Source of the DNA: CALZKI01 sp964567585
GTDB taxonomy: Bacteria; Bacillota; Clostridia; Lachnospirales; Lachnospiraceae
Direction of reading: 5' to 3'
Length of the DNA: 45,223 nucleotides
NCBI GenBank assembly: GCA_964567585.1
Contig: CAZMND010000007.1
Coordinates: 1-45,223 of the forward strand
Below, one piece after another: positions 15,497 through 23,704 of the stretch (its first letter is position 1; each line of letters opens with the position of its first letter). Made by a program: the position numbers and the translations under genes. Under the pieces are notes generated by a model that saw only the letters and a program-made list of their open reading frames with translations, was not told where the DNA came from and made no database searches.

Positions 15497-16201
15497 CTAT
15501 TGTCCAATTTCCATAAGCCGAAAAATCAAAGTCAAAATCAAAAACAAAGTCTGAATGCCTGCCAAAATAAACGTCGCAATTGCCAGCCCCTTCTTTGAAG
15601 ATTTAAGTCCGGCAGTTGCAAATGCAAATTCCAAAACAATCACAATCCCGCCAAACTGAACTCCCACACAGGGAAGTAACAAGCCTACAATCGAAAGAAT
15701 AAAACCGATAATCGCTTTATTTCCGTTAGCTTTCTCTTCATCCTCCGGTGACGTCACCGTTGACACCCCCGTTTCCATTCCGCTTGGATATCCGGTACCC
15801 GGATCCAGTCGCACGCCAAATCCTCCCGCTTCCATCCCATGCGGATAATTAGCTGCCTTTTCCGGCTGTCCACCGGTTTCATTTAACACCCGTAATTTCT
15901 TAAACAGCACCAGGAGACTTTTTTTATATGCCTGCTTAGTCTCGGATGCCATTAAGCCATCTTCTACCGCTTTTGGCCGTTTGTATTTTCCAATGTACGC
16001 ATAAATCGTAACCTGATATCCATCTATAGAATATTCAAAAAAGCGATTTCCCCATACACCATCAAAATGCAAATAATAACGCTTTCCGTCATCATCCTGC
16101 AATTCAAATTTTTCTGCCCTCAAATACTCCCCTATTGTATCTTCAATTACCTGATATGGTGCATTTACTGAAAATGTATACTTACTTTTCCCTTTCTCCA
16201 T
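15497..16201 (-). CDS. Unknown protein with C-terminal membrane segments
   Basis: I do not recognise a named family for the whole 234-residue protein. The N-terminal ~105 residues are soluble and rich in aromatic residues (EYSIDGYQVTIYAYIG), possibly a small alpha/beta domain. Then comes a glycine/proline-rich linker (about 110-150) with two similar YPxGMExG units (YPHGMEAG, YPSGMETG). The last ~75 residues contain two or three hydrophobic helices resembling the DUF4190-type membrane domain (KAIIGFILSIVGLLLP). I chose the ATG at 16201 because AGGAGG lies 6 bases upstream; an upstream TTG at 16216 would overlap that site. It probably forms a two-gene unit with the acyltransferase. Function unknown. 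Confidence 0.72.
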   Translation of the reverse strand: MEKGKSKYTFSVNAPYQVIEDTIGEYLRAEKFELQDDDGKRYYLHFDGVWGNRFFEYSIDGYQVTIYAYIGKYKRPKAVEDGLMASETKQAYKKSLLVLFKKLRVLNETGGQPEKAANYPHGMEAGGFGVRLDPGTGYPSGMETGVSTVTSPEDEEKANGNKAIIGFILSIVGLLLPCVGVQFGGIVIVLEFAFATAGLKSSKKGLAIATFILAGIQTLFLILTLIFRLMEIGQ

Positions 16202-16271
16202 AATCGTCCTCCTCAAAAGATAACTGGTTAAATATTACCACATAAATTCTACAAATAACACCAAAACTTTA

Positions 16272-16300
16272 TTGACACAACTCACACATTGTAGTAGTAT
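16272..16300 (+). promoter_or_regulatory. Predicted promoter of the GT8/acyltransferase cassette
   Basis: TTGACA (16272-16277) and TAGTAT (16295-16300) are 17 bases apart, about 110 bases upstream of the first gene. No competing promoter was seen in the 16217-16411 gap. Confidence 0.72.
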
Positions 16301-16310
16301 TCAATTATGC

Positions 16311-16337
16311 GCAACGTAGTTTTGAAAACTACATTGC
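16311..16337 (+). promoter_or_regulatory. Inverted repeat just downstream of the cassette promoter
   Basis: GCAA-c-GTAGTTTT-g-AAAACTAC-a-TTGC forms 13-base arms with one mismatch around a single central base, starting about where transcription should begin. The single-base centre favours a dimeric protein-binding operator over an RNA hairpin. Confidence 0.6.
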
Positions 16338-16411
16338 ATTCGCTAAAATTTGACTTTTTTTTCAAAAAACGTTACAGTGTTCTTTGATTTAATTTATTAA
16401 TAGGACATATC

Positions 16412-17185
16412 ATGGATAATAGAAAAAAAATTTATTACAAAAATGAACTGGAAGATGAATTTTCCACCGCCAAAATTACTCCCAAAGTAATTGATGAAAA
16501 CTACAAATATGAAGGTGGTCCGTTTTTTTTCTTGGGAAAACTCTTCTTCTATGAAACAATAGCAAAACCCGTGGCTTTCTGTTTTATGAAACTGAAATTC
16601 GGTCACAAAGTGGTGGGTAAACAGTTATTAAAAGAAGCGAAAAAAGAGGGCTACTTTTTATACGGCAATCATACCAACGATATTGCCGATGCCTTAATTC
16701 CTTCTCTTTCCTGTTTTCCAAAGGATGTATCCGTCATTGTACACCCCAACAACGTGTCAATGCCATTCCTTGGAAAAATCACTCCGTATCTGGGCGCGCT
16801 CCCGTTACCGGATGATGCAAAAGCTGCCAGGAATTTTAACAAAGCCATACGACATAAAATTGAAAAGAAATACTGCGTTACCATTTACCCGGAGGCGCAC
16901 ATCTGGCCTTACTACACGAAGATAAGACCTTTTAAGGACACTTCCTTCGGTTATCCTTTGAAAATGGATGCAAAAGTGTTTTGTTTTACAAACACCTACC
17001 AGAAACGCCGTTTTCGTAAGACGCCAAGAATGGTCACCTACATAGACGGTCCCTTTAGTGTAGACAAATCCCTTACCTTAAAGGAACAAAGGGAAAGCCT
17101 TCGCAATCAGGTTTATGAGGCTATGTGCAAGGCCGCAAAACAAAGCAACGTGGAAATGATACAATATATAAAAATCGAGGAATAG
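16412..17185 (+). CDS. Lysophospholipid-type acyltransferase (PlsC-like)
   Basis: A 257-residue protein of the LPLAT/PlsC superfamily, which transfers fatty acyl chains onto glycerolipid or glycolipid acceptors at the membrane. Seen: motif-I-like YGNHTNDIADA (about residues 87-97; the spacing between His and Asp is one residue longer than the usual HX4D unless the first Asp is used), a conserved GALPLPDD region, and motif-III-like IYPEAHIWPYY near 158-168. It starts the plus-strand cassette; the next gene begins 3 bases after its stop. The AGGA before the ATG is weak. Partnered with two glycosyltransferase-8 domains, it may act on a glycolipid and not on ordinary phospholipid; that is inference. 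Confidence 0.82.
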   Translation: MDNRKKIYYKNELEDEFSTAKITPKVIDENYKYEGGPFFFLGKLFFYETIAKPVAFCFMKLKFGHKVVGKQLLKEAKKEGYFLYGNHTNDIADALIPSLSCFPKDVSVIVHPNNVSMPFLGKITPYLGALPLPDDAKAARNFNKAIRHKIEKKYCVTIYPEAHIWPYYTKIRPFKDTSFGYPLKMDAKVFCFTNTYQKRRFRKTPRMVTYIDGPFSVDKSLTLKEQRESLRNQVYEAMCKAAKQSNVEMIQYIKIEE

Positions 17186-17188
17186 TTT

Positions 17189-18016
17189 ATGAACATACTT
17201 TTTTCCGGAAATGAAAAAGTTTTTGACGGAGTTCTAACTTGTGCGCTTTCCATTTTAAAGCGTACCGAAAGTAAGGAACCGTTTACATTTTACATAATGA
17301 CCATGGACGTACACCATTTAAAACCGGAGTACACTGCTATAAGCGATAAATGCATCTCTTTTTTGGATGATGTGGTAAAAAAATATAATTCCGAAAACAA
17401 AGTAATCAAACTGGATGTCACAGAGCTTTATATGCAGGAATTCAGTGCCTGTCCTAACGAACAGTGCTACTGTTCCCCATATACTTTGCTGAGACTGTTT
17501 ATTGATATGATTCCTGAAATACAGGGCAAACTTTTGTATCTGGACATCGATATTATGTTTAACCGGGACATTTCCCTTTTGTATAATCAGGATTTAGCAG
17601 GCTACGAATACGCAGCTGCAAGAGATCATTACGGAAAATTTTTATTAAATCCAAATTATATAAACGCCGGTGTTCTTCTTTTCAATATGGAAGAAGTCAG
17701 AAAAACAGGGCTTCTAGAGAAAGCCAGAGAACTCATTAAAACAAAGAAAATGCTTTTTGCAGATCAGGATGCGATTTATAGAAGTACGACGAAAAAGAAA
17801 ATGTTACCACAGCGTTTTAATGACCAGAAGTTTTTACATATGCACACGGTAGTGAGACATTTTTCCAAGCGACTGTTTTATTTGCCTTATCCACACACGG
17901 ATAACATCAAACAGTGGCACGTAAGCAAAATGTACCGCACCTTTAAATATGACCAATTTGATGACATTATCTACGAATACATTTACTTGAAAGGAAAATT
18001 TGAAAATGAAATATAA
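17189..18016 (+). CDS. Glycosyltransferase family 8 protein
   Basis: A 275-residue GT-A fold retaining glycosyltransferase of family GT8 (galactosyl/glucosyltransferases using UDP-sugars). Seen: N-terminal NILFSGNEKVFDGVLTCALS, the metal-binding DxD in LLYLDIDIMF (about residues 117-126), the GT8-typical NPNYINAGVLLFNM (about 154-167), and ADQDAIYR (near 192). It lies 3 bases after the acyltransferase gene and overlaps the next gene by 11 bases, so the three proteins are made together. Sugar donor and acceptor are not evident. Confidence 0.92.
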   Translation: MNILFSGNEKVFDGVLTCALSILKRTESKEPFTFYIMTMDVHHLKPEYTAISDKCISFLDDVVKKYNSENKVIKLDVTELYMQEFSACPNEQCYCSPYTLLRLFIDMIPEIQGKLLYLDIDIMFNRDISLLYNQDLAGYEYAAARDHYGKFLLNPNYINAGVLLFNMEEVRKTGLLEKARELIKTKKMLFADQDAIYRSTTKKKMLPQRFNDQKFLHMHTVVRHFSKRLFYLPYPHTDNIKQWHVSKMYRTFKYDQFDDIIYEYIYLKGKFENEI

Positions 18017-19808
18017 TTATCTTCTGAAAAACAAAAGTAAAATAGTTCCTATTTTCTTTGCCTGTGACGATAAATTCGTTCCATATATGATGGTAACTAT
18101 GAAGTCATTGATTGAAAATTCTTCTTCCAAGAGAACTTACAAAATCCATGTGCTCCACACGGATATTTCCATCAAAAATCAGGCACTTGTAAAAACCTTT
18201 GAAACCGACAACTGCAAAATCGAATTTAACAGTGTGACAAAGCAGTTAGAACAGATTGAAAAGAAAATTTCACTTCGCGACTACTACTCTGCCACAACCT
18301 ATTACCGCTTGTTTATTGCGGATATGTTCCCGGAATATGACAAGGTGGCATATATCGACAGTGATACTATTGTTCTTAAAGATATTGCAGGTCTTGTAGA
18401 TTACGATTTGGAAGATAACTATATTGGAGCTATCCGCGATCAGTTGGTAACTCAGACAGATATCTACGGTGACTATGTAGAAAAGGTACTTGGCGTATCC
18501 AGAGAAGCCTACTTTAACGCCGGCGTAGTTCTTATCAACTGCAAACAATTCCGTAAAAAAGGCATTCAGAAGCAGTTTGTGGACTTTTTAAACACTTACC
18601 GTTTTGTTGTGGCTCAGGACCAGGACTACCTCAACATTTTATGCAAAAACAAAATTCTTTGGATTGATGGCAAATGGAACGTACAGATGATTGGCAAACC
18701 TTCATGCCTTGAAAAAGAGTTTGCGTTAATTCATTATAATTTAGCTGCAAAACCATGGCACTACGAAGACTGCCGTTACGGTCACTATTTCTGGGACTAT
18801 GCCAAGAAAACCCCCGGATATGAAACCTTAAAAGCGGTTCTTGACAATTTTTCTGAATCCGATGCGAAAAAGGATGCCGACAGCGGTGAAAACCTTTTGA
18901 ATCTGGCTATTTCAGAAATCAACAACGAAAATAATTTCTTTAAGCAGTTCGGACACTACAACGATGCTTCCATTTCCAGAATCGCTGTCCTTAAAAAGAT
19001 TGAAGAATTAGAAAAAGAAGGACGCTTCGATGAAGACGTGGAAGAAGATCCGCCTTCAAAAGAATTAAAGCCGGAAGACATCGATTATTTACACAAAACC
19101 CTCACGGAACGTATGCGTACCAAATACGCATTCAATCTTGCAAGCTGGTTTTTAAGCGCACTTCGCCGAAATAACCAGTTTATAGTAGAAAATATTGTCG
19201 GAATTGAAAATTATCAAAACTTGGATAGCGGTGCCATTATCACCTGTAACCATTTTAGTCCGTTAGACAGCTTTGTTATGGAAATTGCTTACAGAAAATC
19301 TCACCAGAAACTCCACAGAAGAAAATTCTTCCGTATTATCAGAGAAGGAAATTATACCAGTTTTCCGGGCTTCTACGGCTTTTTAATGCGTAACTGTAAT
19401 ACCCTTCCTTTAAGCTCCAATAAAGCCACAATGAAGAAATTCATTAAAGCGGTGGATAAATTGCTTCAGAAAGGCCAACTTATTTTAATTTATCCGGAAC
19501 AGAGTATGTGGTGGAACTACCGTAAACCAAAGCCGGTTAAAAAAGGCGGATTTACCTTTGCTGCGAAAAACAATGTGCCTGTTCTTCCTTGTTTTGTAAC
19601 TATGAAAGACAGTGAATACAAAGACGGTGACGGACTCCCGGTACAAAAATACACGATCAATATTGCAAAACCGATTTATCCGGATAAAAATAAGTCTATG
19701 CCTGAAAATGTCAATTATTTAATGCAAGAACATAATAAGGCTTGGAAGGAAATCTATGAAAAAGCATATGGAATTCCACTGACTTATACTTGTGATGAAG
19801 TGAACTAA
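18006..19808 (+). CDS. Fusion of GT8 glycosyltransferase and PlsC-like acyltransferase
   Basis: A 600-residue two-domain protein. The N-terminal ~285 residues are a GT8 glycosyltransferase: VPIFFACDDKFVPYMMVTMKS, DxD in VAYIDSDTIVL, YFNAGVVLINC and VAQDQDYLNILC. A helical linker (about 290-385) follows, then a PlsC-like domain with a canonical TCNHFSPLDSF (HX4D) and LIYPEQSMWWNY. Glycosylation and acylation of one acceptor, perhaps a membrane glycolipid, is a natural reading but is inferred. I take the ATG at 18006; an in-frame TTG two codons earlier also exists. It is the last gene of the cassette and ends before a strong terminator. Confidence 0.9.
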   Translation: MKYNYLLKNKSKIVPIFFACDDKFVPYMMVTMKSLIENSSSKRTYKIHVLHTDISIKNQALVKTFETDNCKIEFNSVTKQLEQIEKKISLRDYYSATTYYRLFIADMFPEYDKVAYIDSDTIVLKDIAGLVDYDLEDNYIGAIRDQLVTQTDIYGDYVEKVLGVSREAYFNAGVVLINCKQFRKKGIQKQFVDFLNTYRFVVAQDQDYLNILCKNKILWIDGKWNVQMIGKPSCLEKEFALIHYNLAAKPWHYEDCRYGHYFWDYAKKTPGYETLKAVLDNFSESDAKKDADSGENLLNLAISEINNENNFFKQFGHYNDASISRIAVLKKIEELEKEGRFDEDVEEDPPSKELKPEDIDYLHKTLTERMRTKYAFNLASWFLSALRRNNQFIVENIVGIENYQNLDSGAIITCNHFSPLDSFVMEIAYRKSHQKLHRRKFFRIIREGNYTSFPGFYGFLMRNCNTLPLSSNKATMKKFIKAVDKLLQKGQLILIYPEQSMWWNYRKPKPVKKGGFTFAAKNNVPVLPCFVTMKDSEYKDGDGLPVQKYTINIAKPIYPDKNKSMPENVNYLMQEHNKAWKEIYEKAYGIPLTYTCDEVN

Positions 19809-19819
19809 TATAATAATAG

Positions 19820-19860
19820 GCCCTCTTTATAAATAACCAATAAAGAGGGCTTGATTGTTT
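19820..19860 (+). terminator. Intrinsic terminator after the cassette
   Basis: Arms GCCCTCTTTA and TAAAGAGGGC (10 bp, perfect) enclose 11 bases and are followed by TTGATTGTTTTCT. It could also serve the converging toxin-antitoxin transcript, where the following T-run is weaker. Confidence 0.85.
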
Positions 19861-19861
19861 T

Positions 19862-20173
19862 CTATACCTTATTCTTATATTGTTCCAACTCGTGGAAAAC
19901 ACCTAATATGTATACTATATTATCTTCAATTTTATAAATTACTAAGTATCTTATGTCTGTCAGAACAGCTTCTCTATAGCCTTTATGTGAAAGATATGTA
20001 TCCTTACTAATCGGAAATTGAAATGGTTTTTCCTCCAAACGGATATATAAATTTTCAACACAGTCCAACAAATGAGTTGCTGCCTGTCTGTTTTTAATAT
20101 TTAAGAGCAGATAATTGACCAGATTCTCCAGCAATTCTTCTGCCCTTTCTGTTATAACTATTTTATAATCCAT
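19862..20173 (-). CDS. RelE/ParE-family toxin
   Basis: A 103-residue toxin of a type II toxin-antitoxin pair. The sequence fits the RelE/ParE fold: KIVITERAEELLENLVNYL at the start, helical middle, and IRYLVIYKIEDNIVYILGVFH near the C-terminus. Related proteins either cut mRNA on ribosomes or poison DNA gyrase; sequence alone does not decide, though the ExL-type N-terminus leans toward ParE. The GAGGGG site for the ATG at 20173 lies within the antitoxin gene, and the two genes overlap by 11 bases, the standard antitoxin-first layout. Confidence 0.9.
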   Translation of the reverse strand: MDYKIVITERAEELLENLVNYLLLNIKNRQAATHLLDCVENLYIRLEEKPFQFPISKDTYLSHKGYREAVLTDIRYLVIYKIEDNIVYILGVFHELEQYKNKV

Positions 20174-20423
20174 ACTTTCCCCTCATAGATGCCAATGAAT
20201 TTCTAGCCTCCTTTGTCTTGCCTTCCTTTAGCTGTCTTTCTGAAATTTCCAATTCCCTATAAAAGTTCAATTGCTTCATCGTTTGCTCATAAATATCTAT
20301 ACTCATAATAACCATATCACCATAGCCATTCTTCGTAATAAAAATAGGTTCCTCTGTACTATGGCATAAATTGGAAATCTCTGATGTATTTTTTAATTCT
20401 TTAATCGGAATAATCTGTGGCAT
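20163..20423 (-). CDS. Phd/YefM-family antitoxin
   Basis: An 86-residue antitoxin that should bind and neutralise the toxin encoded next and repress their shared promoter. Seen: the Phd/YefM N-terminal DNA-binding pattern IIPIKELKNTSEISNLCHST, followed by EPIFITKNGYGDMVIMSIDIYEQ, then a charged toxin-binding tail. AGGAGG lies 6 bases before the ATG. Its probable operator is the palindrome at 20441-20458. Confidence 0.92.
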   Translation of the reverse strand: MPQIIPIKELKNTSEISNLCHSTEEPIFITKNGYGDMVIMSIDIYEQTMKQLNFYRELEISERQLKEGKTKEARNSLASMRGKYGL

Positions 20424-20440
20424 ATCACACCTCCTCTTCT

Positions 20441-20477
20441 ATGGTATAATAATACCATTATTGTACCATATTTTCAA
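20441..20477 (-). promoter_or_regulatory. Toxin-antitoxin promoter with operator
   Basis: On the minus strand TTGAAA (20477-20472) and TATTAT (20454-20449) are 17 bases apart. The perfect palindrome ATGGTAT-AATA-ATACCAT (20441-20458) covers the -10 box, and a further TGGTAC half-site lies just upstream, a typical setting for repression by the antitoxin complex. Confidence 0.8.
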
Positions 20478-20492
20478 TATCTTATTCATCAT

Positions 20493-20530
20493 AAAAGGAA
20501 TGTTTAACAACAATATTAAACATTCCTTTT
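20493..20530 (-). terminator. Terminator of the polysaccharide operon
   Basis: A perfect 14-bp inverted repeat, AAAAGGAATGTTTA / TAAACATTCCTTTT with a 10-base loop, lies 7 bases past the stop codon of the last polysaccharide gene. In the minus direction it is followed by TTTTATGATG. It insulates the toxin-antitoxin promoter that starts 16 bases beyond. Confidence 0.88.
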
Positions 20531-20536
20531 TCTTAC

Positions 20537-21730
20537 TTATTTTTTATAATATTCAACTACTTTCTTAACCGCTTTAATTACATCTTCCACATCTTTATCC
20601 GTCAAAGAATAGTATAGCGGAATACTCATCGCTTCCTCATAGAAGCTTTCGGCATTCGGACAAATTCCTTTTTCATAGCCCAGTTTTTCATAATGAGAAT
20701 GCCAATATACCGGAAGGTAATGTACCTGCGGACATACATTTTCGGCATACAATGCATCGAAAAACTCTTTTCTGGTACAATTTAATGTACCCGGTACCAA
20801 ACGGATAACATACAAATGTCTGGTGGTATTCGATTCCAGAATTTCTCTCTGAATTCTAATTTCCGGCATCATAATAAATGCATCATCATATTTTTCTACA
20901 ATTTCTTTTCTCTTCATAGAAAATGCAGGTAATTTCTTCAGCTGACTGATAAGTAAGGCCGCCTGGAAATCTGTCATACGATAGTTATAGCCAAGGCACA
21001 CCTGTTCTTGATACCACAATTCCCCTGTAGGATGCACCATCTCATCTGCATTTCGTGTGATACCATGTGTACGCAAGAGACGAAGCTTTTTGTATAATTC
21101 TTCATCGTTGGTTGTAATCGCACCACCTTCACCACCTGTTATGGTTTTTACAGGATGGAAACTGAAGGTTGTCATATCCGCAATACTACCTATCGCTTTA
21201 TCGTCATAATATGTTCCAAGTGAATGGGCCGCATCTTCGATTAAAATAAGATTATGCTCCTTACAAATTTCACGGATTTCATTTAATTTAACTGCCTGAC
21301 CTGTAAAATCCACTGCCACTACCGCTTTTGTTTTCGGTGTAATCAACTTTTTAATAGATTCCGGATCAATATTGTAGGTATAAGGATCAATGTCAGCAAA
21401 AACAGGCGTTCCGCCGCAATATAATACACAGTTGGCAGAAGCTGCAAATGTAATTGAACTTACAATTACTTCATCACCTTCTTTAATACCCGCTGCCATA
21501 GCCGCAAGATGAAGAGCCGCTGTACCATTAGATACTACTACCGCATACTTTGCCTCAGTAACTTCACACAGTCTTTGCTCCAATTCTTCTACTTTTGGAC
21601 CACATGTAATTAAATCACTTTTCAAAGTTTCGACAACTGCATCAATATCATCCTGATCAATAAACTGTCTTCCATAATAGATAGGCGTTTCACGCACCGG
21701 TGCGCCGCCAAAAATTGCTAATTGTTCCAT
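20537..21730 (-). CDS. PseC-like DegT/DnrJ sugar aminotransferase
   Basis: PLP-dependent enzyme that puts an amino group on C4 of a nucleotide-linked 4-keto-6-deoxy sugar. The 397 residues show the PseC-like start YYGRQFIDQDDIDAVVE...LITCGPKVEELE, the fold-type I PLP aspartate in LILIEDAAHSLG, and the Schiff-base lysine in FSFHPVKTITGGEGG. PseC uses the same 4-keto-L-arabino sugar that CapE-type enzymes make, so it may draw on the pathway of its neighbours; a PglE-type role on the CapD-type product is the alternative. Last gene of the operon, 24 bases after nagB. Confidence 0.88.
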   Translation of the reverse strand: MEQLAIFGGAPVRETPIYYGRQFIDQDDIDAVVETLKSDLITCGPKVEELEQRLCEVTEAKYAVVVSNGTAALHLAAMAAGIKEGDEVIVSSITFAASANCVLYCGGTPVFADIDPYTYNIDPESIKKLITPKTKAVVAVDFTGQAVKLNEIREICKEHNLILIEDAAHSLGTYYDDKAIGSIADMTTFSFHPVKTITGGEGGAITTNDEELYKKLRLLRTHGITRNADEMVHPTGELWYQEQVCLGYNYRMTDFQAALLISQLKKLPAFSMKRKEIVEKYDDAFIMMPEIRIQREILESNTTRHLYVIRLVPGTLNCTRKEFFDALYAENVCPQVHYLPVYWHSHYEKLGYEKGICPNAESFYEEAMSIPLYYSLTDKDVEDVIKAVKKVVEYYKK

Positions 21731-21753
21731 AATTTATCCCTGTATTCTTTCTT

Positions 21754-22482
21754 TTATTTTACTAATGACATTGCTGCTTCATCAGCAATTACAATAACAT
21801 CCTTATGCAACTGTAAAATAGAAGCCGGAACCTGTGGTGTCACAGGACCAAAAAATGCTTCCTTTACGATTTTTGCCTTATCTTCGCCGCTTACAACCAC
21901 AAGCACTGTTTTTGCCTGCATAATGGTTTTAATACCCATTGTATACGCCTGCTTTGGTACATCGTCATAAGATGCAAAGAAACGTTTATTTGCATTAATA
22001 GTAGATTCTGTCAAATCCACACAGTTTGTTTCCAATGAAAAATGGTCTGCCGGCTCATTGAACCCGATATGGCCGTTATGACCTAAACCTAATAACTGTA
22101 AATCAATTCCGCCTACGGAATGAATGATTTCGTTGTAATCATTACAAGCTTTTTCACTGTCAGGTTCCATTCCGTTTGGAAGGAAAGTTCTGTCTTTATT
22201 GATATTTACATGACTAAATAAGTTATCATTCATAAAATAATAATAGCTCTGGTCATTCTCTCTTGTAATTCCTTTGTACTCATCAAGATTAACACTTGTT
22301 ACCTTGGAAAAATCAAGATCACCATTTTCATAAGCTGCCACCAATTCCTTATATGTTCCAATCGGTGTAGAGCCTGTCGCAAGTCCTAATACACAATCAG
22401 GTTTCAACTGCACCTTGGCCGCAATAATGTTGGCTGCTTTTCTGCTCATGTCATCGTAATCTTTTGCTTTGATAATTCTCAT
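21754..22482 (-). CDS. nagB: Glucosamine-6-phosphate deaminase
   Basis: Interconverts glucosamine-6-phosphate and fructose-6-phosphate plus ammonia. The 242 residues match the short Firmicute NagB type. Seen: GLATGSTPIGTYKELV (phosphate loop), VNLDEYKGI, and the catalytic GLGHNGHIGFNEPA. The ATG at 22482 has GGAGG 8 bases upstream, so the longer open frame starting at 22548 is rejected. It is unusual inside a capsule operon: it could link amino-sugar supply to UDP-GlcNAc-consuming enzymes encoded upstream, or have been caught there by chance. Confidence 0.95.
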   Translation of the reverse strand: MRIIKAKDYDDMSRKAANIIAAKVQLKPDCVLGLATGSTPIGTYKELVAAYENGDLDFSKVTSVNLDEYKGITRENDQSYYYFMNDNLFSHVNINKDRTFLPNGMEPDSEKACNDYNEIIHSVGGIDLQLLGLGHNGHIGFNEPADHFSLETNCVDLTESTINANKRFFASYDDVPKQAYTMGIKTIMQAKTVLVVVSGEDKAKIVKEAFFGPVTPQVPASILQLHKDVIVIADEAAMSLVK

Positions 22483-22551
22483 AATCGTCGCCTCCAAAAA
22501 AAGATTTACATCACAGTATATTTTACTACAATTTATTTTGATATACAATTA

Positions 22552-23694
22552 TTATTCTTTTCTCCAAACCATCTTATTTACGATGCCTGTATAGCTTTGA
22601 ATAATTTTTACAACCTTTGTACTTACATTTTCATCTGCATAATTTGGAACGTCCACCCCAAAATCTCCTGCATCATTCATTGCCGTCGCCATATCAACAG
22701 CCTGAAGTACATAATCAGTAGTAATACTTCCTAAAATGAAGTTGCCCTTATCAATCGCTTCCGGTCTTTCCGTAGAAGTTCTGATACAAACCGCAGGGAA
22801 AGGATATCCTTTTGCATTAAAATAAGCGGATTCTTCCGGCAAGGTTCCACTATCAGACACCACGCAGAAGGCATTCATCTGTAAGTGGTTGTAATCCGAG
22901 AAACCAAACGGTTCTAAGCTTCTTACAAGCGGATGGAATTTAAAATCTCTAAGTTCAATAAATTTTTTACTTCTTGGATGGGTACTGTAAATAATAGGCA
23001 TCTGATAGGTTTCTGCCATCTGGTTTACCGCTTCCATCAATGCAAAAAAGTTCTTTTCGTTATCTATATTTTCTTCTCTGTGCGCAGACAAAAGAATATA
23101 TTTACCTTTCTCAAGTCCTAATGTTTCAAGAACATTACTAGCCATAATTTTTTCCATATTGGCAGTGAGCACTTCTGCCATAGGCGAACCCGTTACATAA
23201 GTACGTTCCTTTGCCGTTCCTTCTGCATTCAGATATCTTCTTGCATGTTCGCTGTAGCATAAATTCACGTCCGCAATATGGTCCACAATACGGCGGTTTG
23301 TTTCTTCCGGGAGATTTTCATCAAAACATCTGTTTCCTGCTTCCATATGAAAAATCGGCACTTTCAATCTTTTCGCAGAAATAGCGGCTAAAGCAGAGTT
23401 AGTATCACCAAGCACCAAAAACGCATCCGGTTTCACTTCTGTCATAAGCTTATAGCTTTTTGCGATGATATTTCCAATGGTTTCACCAAGATCACTACCT
23501 ACCGCATCCAGATAATAATCCGGTTGTCTTAACCCCAATTCTTCAAAGAAAATCTGATTCAATGTATAGTCGTAATTTTGGCCCGTATGTACCAAAACCT
23601 GTTCAAAATATTTGTCACATTTTTTGATAACTTCTGACAATCTGATGATTTCAGGTCTTGTACCGATAACTGTCATTACCTTTAATTTTTTCAT
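22552..23694 (-). CDS. capG: UDP-N-acetylglucosamine 2-epimerase-type CapG
   Basis: Third enzyme of UDP-N-acetyl-L-fucosamine synthesis (CapG/FnlC/WbjD), inverting C2 of the UDP-6-deoxy-talosamine intermediate. The 380 residues are of the non-hydrolysing epimerase family: VIGTRPEIIRLSEVI (residues 9-23), VLVHTGQNYD, FLVLGDTNSALAA, HMEAGNRC, SAHREENI and SDSGTLPEES. The sequence alone could be plain WecB (UDP-ManNAc), but the directly preceding capF and capE favour CapG. Start preceded by AGGGAG. Confidence 0.88.
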   Translation of the reverse strand: MKKLKVMTVIGTRPEIIRLSEVIKKCDKYFEQVLVHTGQNYDYTLNQIFFEELGLRQPDYYLDAVGSDLGETIGNIIAKSYKLMTEVKPDAFLVLGDTNSALAAISAKRLKVPIFHMEAGNRCFDENLPEETNRRIVDHIADVNLCYSEHARRYLNAEGTAKERTYVTGSPMAEVLTANMEKIMASNVLETLGLEKGKYILLSAHREENIDNEKNFFALMEAVNQMAETYQMPIIYSTHPRSKKFIELRDFKFHPLVRSLEPFGFSDYNHLQMNAFCVVSDSGTLPEESAYFNAKGYPFPAVCIRTSTERPEAIDKGNFILGSITTDYVLQAVDMATAMNDAGDFGVDVPNYADENVSTKVVKIIQSYTGIVNKMVWRKE

Positions 23695-23704
23695 AGTTTT
23701 CTCC

